From Curtobacterium sp. BH-2-1-1 (GTDB taxonomy: Bacteria > Actinomycetota > Actinomycetes > Actinomycetales > Microbacteriaceae), in contig NZ_CP017580.1 in assembly GCF_001806325.1 (NCBI RefSeq), forward strand, positions 2,790,001 to 2,854,000: a stretch of 64,000 nt of DNA, read 5' to 3'. Made by a program: the position numbers and the translations under genes. Positions 16,202-23,169 of the stretch are shown here, one piece after another. The notes below the pieces were generated by a model that was not told the origin of the DNA, made no database searches, and saw nothing but the letters and a program-made list of their open reading frames with translations. Positions within the stretch are counted from its first letter, which is position 1, and each line of letters starts with the position of its first letter.

Positions 16202-17011
16202 ATGAGCTCCGAGAACCCGCGCGTCCGCCCCGTCCACCCGGTCGAGGCCGAGGTGGTGGAGGTGCCCCTCGACGCCGAGGTGCCGACGCCCGAGCCGTCC
16301 GACGACCCCGGTGCCGGCACCCCCGAGCACGACCCGGCCGAGATCCGGATCGCGTTCCTGTTGTTCCCCGGCCTGACGCAGCTCGACCTGACCGGGCCGG
16401 CGCAGGTGCTGTGCCGCGTCCCGGGAGCCCGCGTCGAGTACGTCGCGGCGACGCTCGACCCGGTACCGAGCGACTGCGGGCTGTCGCTCGTACCGACCAC
16501 GACCATCGGTGATGCCAGCCCGGCCGACGTGCTCGTCGTCCCCGGCGGCGACGGCGCCTTCGACGCGATGCTCGACACCGCGGTGGTCGCGTTCGTCCGG
16601 CGCGAGGCCGAGCGCGCCACGTGGGTGACCTCGGTGTGCACCGGCGCGTTCGTCATCGGCGCGGCGGGGTTGCTCGCCGGCAAGCGCGCGACGACGCACT
16701 GGGCGTCGAAGCCGATGCTCGCGGCGTTCGGCGCGCAGCCGGTCGACGACCGAGTCGTGGACGACGGAGCCGTCGTCACCGCGGCCGGGGTGAGCGCCGG
16801 CATCGACATGGCGCTCTGGCTCGCGGCCGAGCTGGCCGGGCAGCCTGCAGCCGAGGCGATCCAGCTCCAGATCGAGTACGACCCGCAGCCCCCGTTCGAC
16901 GCGGGTTCGGCCGTCCGGGCGGACACCCGGATCGTGACCGAGGCGCGTGCCGCAACGGAAGCGGCACGTGGTGACCGGGTGGCGCGGGCGGCCGCGGCCG
17001 TGATGCGCTGA
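16202..17011 (+). CDS. DJ-1/PfpI family protein, isonitrile hydratase-like
   Basis: 269 residues. Residues about 50-235 form the class I glutamine amidotransferase-like DJ-1/PfpI fold: FPGLTQLDLTGPAQVL, VLVVPGGDG, and the nucleophile elbow VTSVCTGAFVIGAAGLLAG with the reactive Cys. The pattern matches isonitrile hydratase (InhA, isonitrile to N-substituted formamide) and related transcription-factor-like proteins lacking AraC domains. The first 50 residues are an acidic, Pro-rich extension not needed by the fold. It is convergent with the GNAT gene, one base apart. The substrate is uncertain. Confidence 0.8.
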   Translation: MSSENPRVRPVHPVEAEVVEVPLDAEVPTPEPSDDPGAGTPEHDPAEIRIAFLLFPGLTQLDLTGPAQVLCRVPGARVEYVAATLDPVPSDCGLSLVPTTTIGDASPADVLVVPGGDGAFDAMLDTAVVAFVRREAERATWVTSVCTGAFVIGAAGLLAGKRATTHWASKPMLAAFGAQPVDDRVVDDGAVVTAAGVSAGIDMALWLAAELAGQPAAEAIQLQIEYDPQPPFDAGSAVRADTRIVTEARAATEAARGDRVARAAAAVMR

Positions 17012-17012
17012 G

Positions 17013-17483
17013 TCAGTCGAGCGGGAGCTGCATCTGCGTCGCGGTGACGCCGTAGCCGAGTCGCTCGTAGAGCTCCTGCGCACCCGTGTTGTACCCGAAC
17101 ACGTTCAGGCCGATGGTCCGGGCGCCGTTCGCGCGGGCGACCTCGTGCGCCTGCTCGAGCGCTCGGCGGGCGTGCCCCCTGCGTCGGTGCGGCTCGTCGA
17201 TCTCGACGTCGAACACCCACCAGTCGGTGCTGCCCGGTGCGAACGGGCCGATCCAGAGGTACCCGACCACGGCATCGGCACCGTCGAGGACGTCCCAGAC
17301 GAAGTGCTCGGGCAGCGGCGTGCCGTCGGGGAACCACTTGTCGAGGGACTGCTGCTTGTTCGCCTCGGCACGCTCCCGCGTCTCGCCCGCCCGGATGCGT
17401 GACTCGACGTACTCCGCCATCGTTCGGTCGAGCCACCCGGGCAGTCGCTCGGCCGGCATCGCGACGAGGTGCGTGTCCGTCAC
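17013..17483 (-). CDS. GNAT family N-acetyltransferase
   Basis: 156 residues. The C-terminal two thirds show the GNAT core: WWVFDVEIDEPHRRRGHARRALE (acetyl-CoA loop RRRGHA) and ARTIGLNVFGYNTGAQELYERLGY, the usual C-terminal motif. The GTG start at 17483 overlaps the stop of the upstream LysR-like gene (GTGA), so it is translationally coupled to it. The substrate is unknown; small-molecule or N-terminal acetylation are both possible. Confidence 0.85.
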   Translation of the reverse strand: MTDTHLVAMPAERLPGWLDRTMAEYVESRIRAGETRERAEANKQQSLDKWFPDGTPLPEHFVWDVLDGADAVVGYLWIGPFAPGSTDWWVFDVEIDEPHRRRGHARRALEQAHEVARANGARTIGLNVFGYNTGAQELYERLGYGVTATQMQLPLD

Positions 17484-18241
17484 CGGTTGCCCTTCGACCC
17501 GCGCTTCGGCTTGCCCTTCATGCCGCGCTGCACGCGCCCGCGACCGGTCGAGTTCTTCCCGCCGCCGCTCTTGCCACCGGTGCCCTTGGTGGCGCCGCGC
17601 TTGGCGACCGTCTTCGCGTTCGACGGTGCGGCCTTGCCGCCGCCCTTCGCCGGACGCGACCCGTCCTTCGGGTCGGGAGCCGCGCCTCCTGGCTGGTCCT
17701 GGTCGCCCCGCGAACTGTTCGCGGTGCGCCCGCGGACCACGCCGATGAACTCCTCGGTGGTCTCGGTGGCGTCCTCGGAACGCCAGACGAGCACGATCCG
17801 GGTGCCGGGCGAGCCCGCGAGCGTGCGGCTGACGAGCTCCTTGCGGCTCGCGGCACGGAAGAGGGACTGGGGGAGGACGGCCACGCCGACGTTCGCCTCG
17901 ACCAGGTCGAGCGTGGCGTCGACGTCCTCCGGGACCGGGCCGGGGTCGACGACGTGCACGTCGGTCGCGGCGAGGTCGACCTCGGCGAGGTCCGCGAGCG
18001 GGGAGTCCTTCGGCATCGCGACGACCGCGGTCTCGGTCCAGAGCGGGATGGCGTTGTGCGCGTCGGAGACGGGGACCCGGGCGAACACCATGTCGGCCTC
18101 GCCGGCGAGTGCGTCGTCGACCTCGTCCGCTCCGATCGGGCGGAGTCGGAGCTCGGTCGTGGGGAAGCGCTCGCGCCAGACGCGGGCCCACTTCGCGGGG
18201 GACACCCCCGGCACGAAGGCGATGGTGAGTGCCGCGGTCAT
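17480..18241 (-). CDS. LysR-type substrate-binding domain protein without HTH, with basic tail
   Basis: 253 residues. Residues 1-165 (MTAALTIAFVPGVSPAKWARVW...) match the periplasmic-binding-like effector domain of LysR regulators, but the N-terminal winged helix is absent: the reading frame upstream is blocked by the divergent DUF5997 gene 33 bases away. Residues about 170-253 are a Lys/Gly/Arg-rich low-complexity tail (GGKSGGGKNSTGRGRVQRG), likely disordered and nucleic-acid binding. The tail region also holds an inverted copy of the CCAGGAGGCGCGGCTC repeat. An effector sensor working with another DNA-binding partner is one reading. Confidence 0.78.
   Translation of the reverse strand: MTAALTIAFVPGVSPAKWARVWRERFPTTELRLRPIGADEVDDALAGEADMVFARVPVSDAHNAIPLWTETAVVAMPKDSPLADLAEVDLAATDVHVVDPGPVPEDVDATLDLVEANVGVAVLPQSLFRAASRKELVSRTLAGSPGTRIVLVWRSEDATETTEEFIGVVRGRTANSSRGDQDQPGGAAPDPKDGSRPAKGGGKAAPSNAKTVAKRGATKGTGGKSGGGKNSTGRGRVQRGMKGKPKRGSKGNR
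17677..17692 (-). repeat. intragenic copy of the GGAGGCGCGG-family 16-mer
   Basis: GAGCCGCGCCTCCTGG is the exact reverse complement of the 16-mer at 571-586 and 7139-7154. It encodes Pro-Gly-Gly-Ala-Ala at the junction between the LysR-like domain and its basic tail. Confidence 0.75.
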
Positions 18242-18274
18242 GCAACCGAGCATAGGGGCCGTACCCTTGTGTCC

Positions 18275-18664
18275 ATGGCGCAGGAACAGACCATGAAGCC
18301 CGAGACGGCCGCGAAGAAGCTCGGCATCCTGCTGGCGGCCGCCCCGGAGACCTTCCGGGACGCGCCGATCAGCCGGACCGCGTTCGACGAACTCCGTACG
18401 GAACCCCCGACCTGGCTCGAGGACCTCCGTCGCGACGGACCGCACCCGCGACCCGTCGTGGCGCAGAAGCTCGGCGTGTCGATCTCGGGGCTGACCCGTG
18501 CGGGCATCGACGAACCGCTCACCACGGCGGAGATCAAGACGCTGCTCGAGCAGAAGCCCGAGTGGCTCGTCCGCGAGCGCGCGACGCAGGCCGCGGTGCA
18601 CGCCGAGAACGCCCGCGTGAAGCAGGAGCGTGCCGCGAAGGCCGCTGGCCGCACCGAGGACTGA
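18275..18664 (+). CDS. DUF5997 family protein
   Basis: 129 residues (MAQEQTMKPETAAKKLGILL...). The pattern of KPETAAKKLGI followed by APISRTAFDEL and VVAQKLGVSISGLTRAGI is that of the actinobacterial DUF5997 family. VAQKLGVSISGLTRAGI looks like a helix-turn-helix, so DNA binding is plausible. It is divergent from the LysR-like effector domain with only 33 bases between starts; I believe this pairing recurs in Actinobacteria, which would suggest that the two proteins act together. Function not established. Confidence 0.75.
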   Translation: MAQEQTMKPETAAKKLGILLAAAPETFRDAPISRTAFDELRTEPPTWLEDLRRDGPHPRPVVAQKLGVSISGLTRAGIDEPLTTAEIKTLLEQKPEWLVRERATQAAVHAENARVKQERAAKAAGRTED

Positions 18665-18701
18665 CCCCGACCCGCACCACCCCGCCGCCCGAGGACACCC
18701 C

Positions 18702-19208
18702 GTGCACGAGACCGTCGCCGACGCCATGCTCGTCGTGCCGCAGTTCGCGTCGGTGTGCTGCATCGTGGGGGACCGGTACCGGCCTCGCCCGGGCGTGATC
18801 GTCCCCGCGGCGGTGATGCTCCTCGCGATGCTCATGCCCGTCGTGCACGCCGGAGCGGTGTGGACGCTCCTCGCCGCCACCGTGCTCCTGCTCCTCGCGC
18901 CGCTGCCTGTCATGCGGCGGCGCCGCGCCGACGGCCGCCGCGCTGAGCCGATGGACGTCCACCGGGCGCTGTCCGCGGTCGTGATGTCCGGGATGCTCCT
19001 GATGGGGCACGCCACGGGCATCGCCGACGGACACGCGGGCCACGGCATCGCCCTGACCGCGGTGCTCGGCGCCGGAGTGATCGGCTACGCCGCGTTCAGC
19101 GGGTGGCTGCTCCGCCACGAGTGGGCGCGAGAGGACCGGCGTGCCGTCCGGAGCGGCGAGGTCTTCGCGATGACGGTCGCCGTCGTCGGCATGACGCTCG
19201 CGATGTAG
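18702..19208 (+). CDS. hypothetical membrane protein
   Basis: 168 residues from GTG 18702 (VHETVADAMLVVPQF). Four to five hydrophobic segments are visible (about residues 25-45, 45-65, 90-105, 110-130, 145-165), with a short basic loop RRRRADGRRAEP after the second. His-rich spots GHATGIADGHAGHG lie between spans. No family recognised. It follows the DUF5997 gene by 37 bases and ends exactly where the convergent holin-like gene ends. Confidence 0.62.
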   Translation: MHETVADAMLVVPQFASVCCIVGDRYRPRPGVIVPAAVMLLAMLMPVVHAGAVWTLLAATVLLLLAPLPVMRRRRADGRRAEPMDVHRALSAVVMSGMLLMGHATGIADGHAGHGIALTAVLGAGVIGYAAFSGWLLRHEWAREDRRAVRSGEVFAMTVAVVGMTLAM

Positions 19209-19619
19209 TCAGCGGTTCGCCACGCGCTCCTGCACCTCGTGGATCGTGTCGGACGGCACCGGCGGCACACCCCGACGGATGCCGGCGATGCCGACGACCG
19301 CGAGGACCGCGGTGACGACGCCGAACACGACGAGCGTGATGCCGGTCGCGGCCCAGAGCGGGAGGACGAGCGCGAGCAGCACCACCACGAACCCGGCGAG
19401 CAGGACGAGGGTCGTCAGCGCGAACGCCACCGCGACACCGGTGAGCACGAGGCCCGTCTTCGCGCCGCTGACGCGGTCGCCGATCTCGCGTCGTGCCGAT
19501 GCGACCTCGTCACGGACGGCGCGGAGCACCGGCTCGAGCGCCTTCTGCACGAGCCCGGCGGTGACGGTGTCACGGAAGGACGGCTTGCCGGTCGTGGTGT
19601 CGTCGTGGTCGGTGCTCAT
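19209..19619 (-). CDS. phage holin superfamily III / DUF1469-type membrane protein
   Basis: 136 residues: an amphipathic N-terminus (VQKALEPVLRAVRDEVASARREIG) followed by two adjoining hydrophobic helices (about residues 50-80 and 80-105) and a short tail. This is the architecture of actinobacterial putative Holin-X (DUF1469) proteins, which despite the name are chromosomal and of unknown role in the membrane. No other phage genes are nearby. It starts at ATG 19619. Confidence 0.7.
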   Translation of the reverse strand: MSTDHDDTTTGKPSFRDTVTAGLVQKALEPVLRAVRDEVASARREIGDRVSGAKTGLVLTGVAVAFALTTLVLLAGFVVVLLALVLPLWAATGITLVVFGVVTAVLAVVGIAGIRRGVPPVPSDTIHEVQERVANR

Positions 19620-19750
19620 GGTGTCTCCTGTTCCTCGGGCGCGGTCGTCCGCACCCACCAGGGTGACGCGTCGGGGACGGGAGTCGTCACGTGTCCGACG
19701 CGCATGCTCGGCGGGTTCCCAGGACCGGCGGTGACGAGCAGGTTCCGTCC

Positions 19751-19810
19751 GGCGCGTGACCGTTCTGGTTCGCGGATGCCGGGGATCGCGAACCGGAACG
19801 GTCACGCGCC
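19751..19810. repeat. 24-bp-arm inverted repeat
   Basis: Arms 19751-19774 and 19787-19810 (core GCGTGACCGTTC / GAACGGTCACGC) pair over 24 positions with a single T/C difference that would be a G-U pair in RNA; 12-base loop. It lies in the leader region between the holin-like gene and an MFS pump and is not close to a stop codon, so it is not an obvious terminator. Confidence 0.7.
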
Positions 19811-19864
19811 GAGAAGAACACGGGCTTCGGCGCGTCCGCCGCGGGGACGAGCGGGTGACGGACT

Positions 19865-19903
19865 GGAGGCCCGGCTCGCGTCGACGACGCAGGCCGGGCC
19901 TCC
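19865..19903. terminator. stem-loop GGAGGCCCGGC / GCCGGGCCTCC
   Basis: Perfect 11-bp arms (19865-19875, 19893-19903) with a 17-base loop lie 33 bases downstream of the MFS pump stop (minus strand). It is a sequence variant of the GGAGGCGCGG hairpins and probably terminates the pump transcript. Confidence 0.6.
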
Positions 19904-19935
19904 GGAGACGGTCGGGTCTCGACCACCGTCGTGCG

Positions 19936-21411
19936 CTAGGACGCGATCTCGTCCAGGTCGTCGATCCCGCGTGCGGCGGCTGCGGCCCGCCGTGCCCGGA
20001 TCGACGGTGCCGCGACGGCGGCCAGGACCGCGAGGACGGCCACGCCCGTGCACGCCCAGAACCCGATCGTGAACGCGTCGTCGGTCGGCAGCCCCTGCGC
20101 GGTGGTGTGGGACGTGATCAGCGCCGCGATGACCGCGGTGCCGACGCTGGAGCCGATCGTGCGGACGACGGTGTTGGCGCTGATGGCCTCGCCGGTCTGG
20201 TTCGCGGGGACGCTCTCGATGATCGCGTTCGAGCACGCGGCGAGGGCGAGGCCGATGCCGATGCCCGTCAGGACGCCGGACACGACGACCTCGGCGATCG
20301 CGGCGTGCGAGATCGCGGGGATGAGGAACGCGGCGACGATGGCGACCCCACCGAGCAGCATCGGCGGCTTCGGGCCGACCTTGCGGACGAGGATGCCGGC
20401 GATCGGCCCGGCGATGATCATCATGACGACGGTCGGGAGCAGGAAGAGCCCGGCTTCGGTCACGTCCTTGCCGAACCCGTACCCGAGGGCGGTCGGGAGC
20501 TGGAGGAGCGTCGGGACGAGGACGAACGTGCCGAACATCGCGAAACCGAAGACGAGCGCGACCACGTGGGCCGTCCAGACGCCGCGGACCGCGAACAGCC
20601 GGACGTCGATGAGCGGTTCGGCGACGCGGAGCTCGACGAGCACGAAGGCGACGAGTGCGACCGCGCCGAGGATCAGCAGACCGACGGTCTTGCCGTCGCC
20701 CCAACCCCAGGTCTCGCCCTCGCTGATCGCCAGCAGGATCGCGACCAGGGAGACCGCGAGCACACCGGTGCCGAGCATGTCCAGGCGACCGGGCTTCCGG
20801 ACCGGGGACTCGGGCATGCCGAAGACCGCGCCGAGCAGAGCGATGACGACGAGCACGGCGGGGAGCCAGAACAGCCAGTGCCACGAGAGGTGTTCGACGA
20901 TCGGGCCCGCGGCGACGATCCCGACGCCCGCGCCGATGCCGAAGATCGCCGACAGCAGGCCGATCGTGACGCTGACCTTCTCCTTCGGGAGCTCGTCGCG
21001 GACGATGCCGATCGACAGCGGCATCACGGCGCCGGCGGCGCCCTGGAGCGCGCGACCGACGATCAGCGTGCCGAGGTTCGGTGCGAGAGCGGCGAGGATG
21101 GCGCCGACGAGGAGGATCGACAGGACGACGATGAGCACCTTGCGCTTGCCGACCATGTCCCCGAGCCGGCCGAGGATCGGCGTGAGCACCGACGCCGAGA
21201 GCAGGTACGCCGTGAGCACCCAGCTCGTCGCGCTCGTGGAGGCGCCGAGGTCCTGTCCGATGGTCGACAGCGCCGGTGCGACGAGCGACTGCAGGACGGC
21301 GAAGGACAGGCCGCCGAGCGACAGGTAGACGATGATCGCCGTGCTGTTCGGTCGGCGCGCGCCGGTGGTGGGGTGGGACCCGGTCCGCGGGGTCTCCATG
21401 GTCTCGGTCAT
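19936..21411 (-). CDS. DHA2-family MFS transporter, TetR-controlled
   Basis: 491 residues with about 14 membrane spans. QSLVAPALSTIGQDLGAS in TM1, the loop GRLGDMVGKRKVL (motif A) and GRALQGAAGAVMPLSIGIVRDE (motif C region) mark an EmrB/QacA-type drug:H+ antiporter. GGAG precedes the ATG. The gene is divergent from a TetR gene; both start codons flank two matching inverted operators (21429-21447 and 21477-21495), so it is very probably repressed by that regulator and induced by a substrate. The substrate is not known. Confidence 0.9.
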   Translation of the reverse strand: MTETMETPRTGSHPTTGARRPNSTAIIVYLSLGGLSFAVLQSLVAPALSTIGQDLGASTSATSWVLTAYLLSASVLTPILGRLGDMVGKRKVLIVVLSILLVGAILAALAPNLGTLIVGRALQGAAGAVMPLSIGIVRDELPKEKVSVTIGLLSAIFGIGAGVGIVAAGPIVEHLSWHWLFWLPAVLVVIALLGAVFGMPESPVRKPGRLDMLGTGVLAVSLVAILLAISEGETWGWGDGKTVGLLILGAVALVAFVLVELRVAEPLIDVRLFAVRGVWTAHVVALVFGFAMFGTFVLVPTLLQLPTALGYGFGKDVTEAGLFLLPTVVMMIIAGPIAGILVRKVGPKPPMLLGGVAIVAAFLIPAISHAAIAEVVVSGVLTGIGIGLALAACSNAIIESVPANQTGEAISANTVVRTIGSSVGTAVIAALITSHTTAQGLPTDDAFTIGFWACTGVAVLAVLAAVAAPSIRARRAAAAARGIDDLDEIAS

Positions 21412-21428
21412 CGTGCTCCGTAGGCTCG

Positions 21429-21447
21429 GATGTAAACAGTTGCTGAC
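21429..21447 (+). promoter_or_regulatory. TetR operator copy 1
   Basis: GATGTAAACAGTTGCTGAC matches GATGTAAGCAAGTGTTGAC, the reverse complement of 21477-21495, at 15 of 19 positions. Each copy is itself partly palindromic (TGTnAnCAnnTGnTnACA-like). It lies in the gap between an MFS pump and its TetR regulator. Confidence 0.7.
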
Positions 21448-21476
21448 TTGACGAGGGTACGCGGTTCCAGGCGGAT

Positions 21477-21495
21477 GTCAACACTTGCTTACATC
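21477..21495 (-). promoter_or_regulatory. TetR operator copy 2
   Basis: This is the inverted partner of the site at 21429-21447, 48 bases centre to centre and 27 bases before the TetR start codon. One site probably covers each divergent promoter, giving pump repression and autorepression. Confidence 0.7.
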
Positions 21496-21521
21496 AGTCC
21501 CCGACCCGCTACGCTCGGATC

Positions 21522-22088
21522 ATGAGCAAGGACGCCGAGGCAACCCGCCGACTGCTCGTGCAGGCCGCGCGACGTCGGTTCGCCTTCGACGGCTACCGGG
21601 CCACCACCGTGCGCGACATCGCCGCGGACGCCGGCGTGAACGTCGCCCTGATCAACCGGTACTTCGTGTCGAAGGAGGGGCTCTTCCGGGAGTGTCTCGA
21701 CCGCGTCGCCCGCGACCTCAGCGCCGAGGAGCGGCCTGTGCCGGACCTCGAGCGGTCCCTCGCCGGCATGATCGAGCACGCCGTCCGGTCCCCGACCGAC
21801 GACGACTCGCTCCAGCTCATGCTGCTGCTGCGCTCCTCGGGGGACGACGGCGCGGACGCCATCCGCCGCGAGACACTGCGCCGCTACGCCGAACGACTCG
21901 CCGGGGCGGTCCGCGACGAGGTCACCGACGACCTGCTCCTCCGCGCCGAGATCGCCCTGGCGGTGGTGCTCGGCATGACCATGCTCCGGACGTCCACGAA
22001 GGTCGAGCCGCTCGCGTCGGCCGACCACCAGGCGGTCTCGGACGCGCTCACCGGGGTCCTGCGGCAGCTCCTCGCCGGGCCGCGGTAG
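21522..22088 (+). CDS. TetR/AcrR family regulator of the divergent MFS pump
   Basis: 188 residues. Residues about 5-50 are the TetR HTH: RRLLVQAARRRFAFDGYRATTVRDIAADAGVNVALINRYF (quoted as TTVRDIAADAGVNVALINRY). The C-terminal ligand-binding domain is variable, as usual. It is transcribed away from the pump at 19936-21411, with twin operators in between. An Lrp-type gene follows nine bases after its stop and may be co-transcribed. Confidence 0.92.
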   Translation: MSKDAEATRRLLVQAARRRFAFDGYRATTVRDIAADAGVNVALINRYFVSKEGLFRECLDRVARDLSAEERPVPDLERSLAGMIEHAVRSPTDDDSLQLMLLLRSSGDDGADAIRRETLRRYAERLAGAVRDEVTDDLLLRAEIALAVVLGMTMLRTSTKVEPLASADHQAVSDALTGVLRQLLAGPR

Positions 22089-22097
22089 CGTCGAGCC

Positions 22098-22625
22098 GTG
22101 TCCGATCGCCACGTCCGTCGCCCCGATCCCGCGCCGCGCCTCGACGAGGTCGACGAGCGGATCCTCTGGACCCTCGCCGCCGATGCCCGGATCCCGAACA
22201 ACCGCCTCGCCGCTGCGGTCGGCATCGCCCCGTCGACGTGCCTGACGCGCGTCCGCGCACTCGAGGACGCCGGGGTCATCCGTGGCTACCGGGCCGACGT
22301 GGACGTCGCACGGCTCGGCTTCGCGATCGAGGCGATGGTCTCGGTCCGGGTGCACGCCGCAGCGCGCCACGAGCTCCGCGACTTCGCGAAGCGGCTGCTC
22401 CGGGTGCCCGTCGTGCAGGACGTGTCGTTCCTGGCCGGCGACAAGGACTTCCTCGTGCACATCGCGTGCACGTCCACCGAGCAGCTCCGCGACTTCGTGG
22501 CCGACGAGCTCAGCGGCGACCCCTCGGTGGCGACGACGCAGACGAACATCGTGTTCGAACGGCTCGTCGCCGACCGTGCACAGCAGGGGCGGTCGTTCGA
22601 CGAGCTCCGGCGCTGGCGGGCCTGA
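22098..22625 (+). CDS. Lrp/AsnC family transcriptional regulator
   Basis: 175 residues. An N-terminal AsnC-type HTH (LDEVDERILWTLAADARIPNNRLAAAVG, then PSTCLTRVRALEDAGVIRGYRADV) and a C-terminal RAM domain (VSVRVHAAARHELRDFAKRLL, QDVSFLAGDKDFLVHIAC) that usually binds amino acids. GTG start nine bases after the TetR stop. No amino-acid gene is adjacent, so the target is unknown; the ElaA-type acetyltransferase is convergent two bases away. Confidence 0.92.
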   Translation: MSDRHVRRPDPAPRLDEVDERILWTLAADARIPNNRLAAAVGIAPSTCLTRVRALEDAGVIRGYRADVDVARLGFAIEAMVSVRVHAAARHELRDFAKRLLRVPVVQDVSFLAGDKDFLVHIACTSTEQLRDFVADELSGDPSVATTQTNIVFERLVADRAQQGRSFDELRRWRA

Positions 22626-22626
22626 C

Positions 22627-23058
22627 TCAGCGCGTGCGGGTCATCGGGAGGTGGGGGATCCCGTCCTCGTTGAAGTCCTCGCCCGAGCGCACGAACCCAA
22701 ACCGGGCGTACCACTGCTCGAGGTGCGCTTGGGCGTCGATCGCGATGCGCGGGGAGCGTGCCTCGGCGATCGCGGCCTCCATCAGCAGCGACGACAGCCC
22801 CTGCCCCCTGGCGGCCTTCGCGGTGGCGACGCGGCCGATGCGCTCGGTGCCGTCGTCCTCGCGGAGGAGCCGGAGCGTGGCGTCGACCGAGCCCTGCCCC
22901 GCCCAGAACTGCAGCGTGCCGGGCTCGAGGTCGCGCCCGTCGATGTCCGGGTAGGCGGCTGCCTGCTCGACCACGAACACGTCCTGCCGGAGTCGCAGGA
23001 TCTCGTGCAGGGTGACGACGTCCAGGTTGCGCGTCGGGGCGTTGAAGATCGAGACCAA
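22627..23058 (-). CDS. ElaA-like GNAT acetyltransferase, probable TTG start
   Basis: 143 residues. LRLRQDVFVVEQAAAYPDIDGRDLEPGTLQFW is the ElaA pattern (FVVEQ...YPDIDGRDL), with RVATAKAARGQGLSSLLM as acetyl-CoA loop and the closing WYARFGFVRSGEDFNEDGIPHLPM (quoted as FNEDGIPHLPM). The family start lies where the only initiator is TTG 23058, with AGGAAAGG about six bases upstream; the ATG at 23121 would add 21 unrelated residues. The substrate of ElaA is unknown. Confidence 0.82.
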   Translation of the reverse strand: MVSIFNAPTRNLDVVTLHEILRLRQDVFVVEQAAAYPDIDGRDLEPGTLQFWAGQGSVDATLRLLREDDGTERIGRVATAKAARGQGLSSLLMEAAIAEARSPRIAIDAQAHLEQWYARFGFVRSGEDFNEDGIPHLPMTRTR

Positions 23059-23169
23059 GACCGGCCTTTCCTGACGATTTCTTCCGAAACAGGGTGCGTT
23101 CCGGAACGGAGCGGCGTACATTGCCGGACAACCACTCTACGTGCGCAGCCGAGATCAGGAGGTGAGCGC

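Noticed and set aside
19209..19619. Phage remnant suggested by the holin-like gene
   Set aside because: No integrase, capsid, lysin or att-like repeats nearby; this DUF1469 type is an ordinary chromosomal gene in Actinobacteria.
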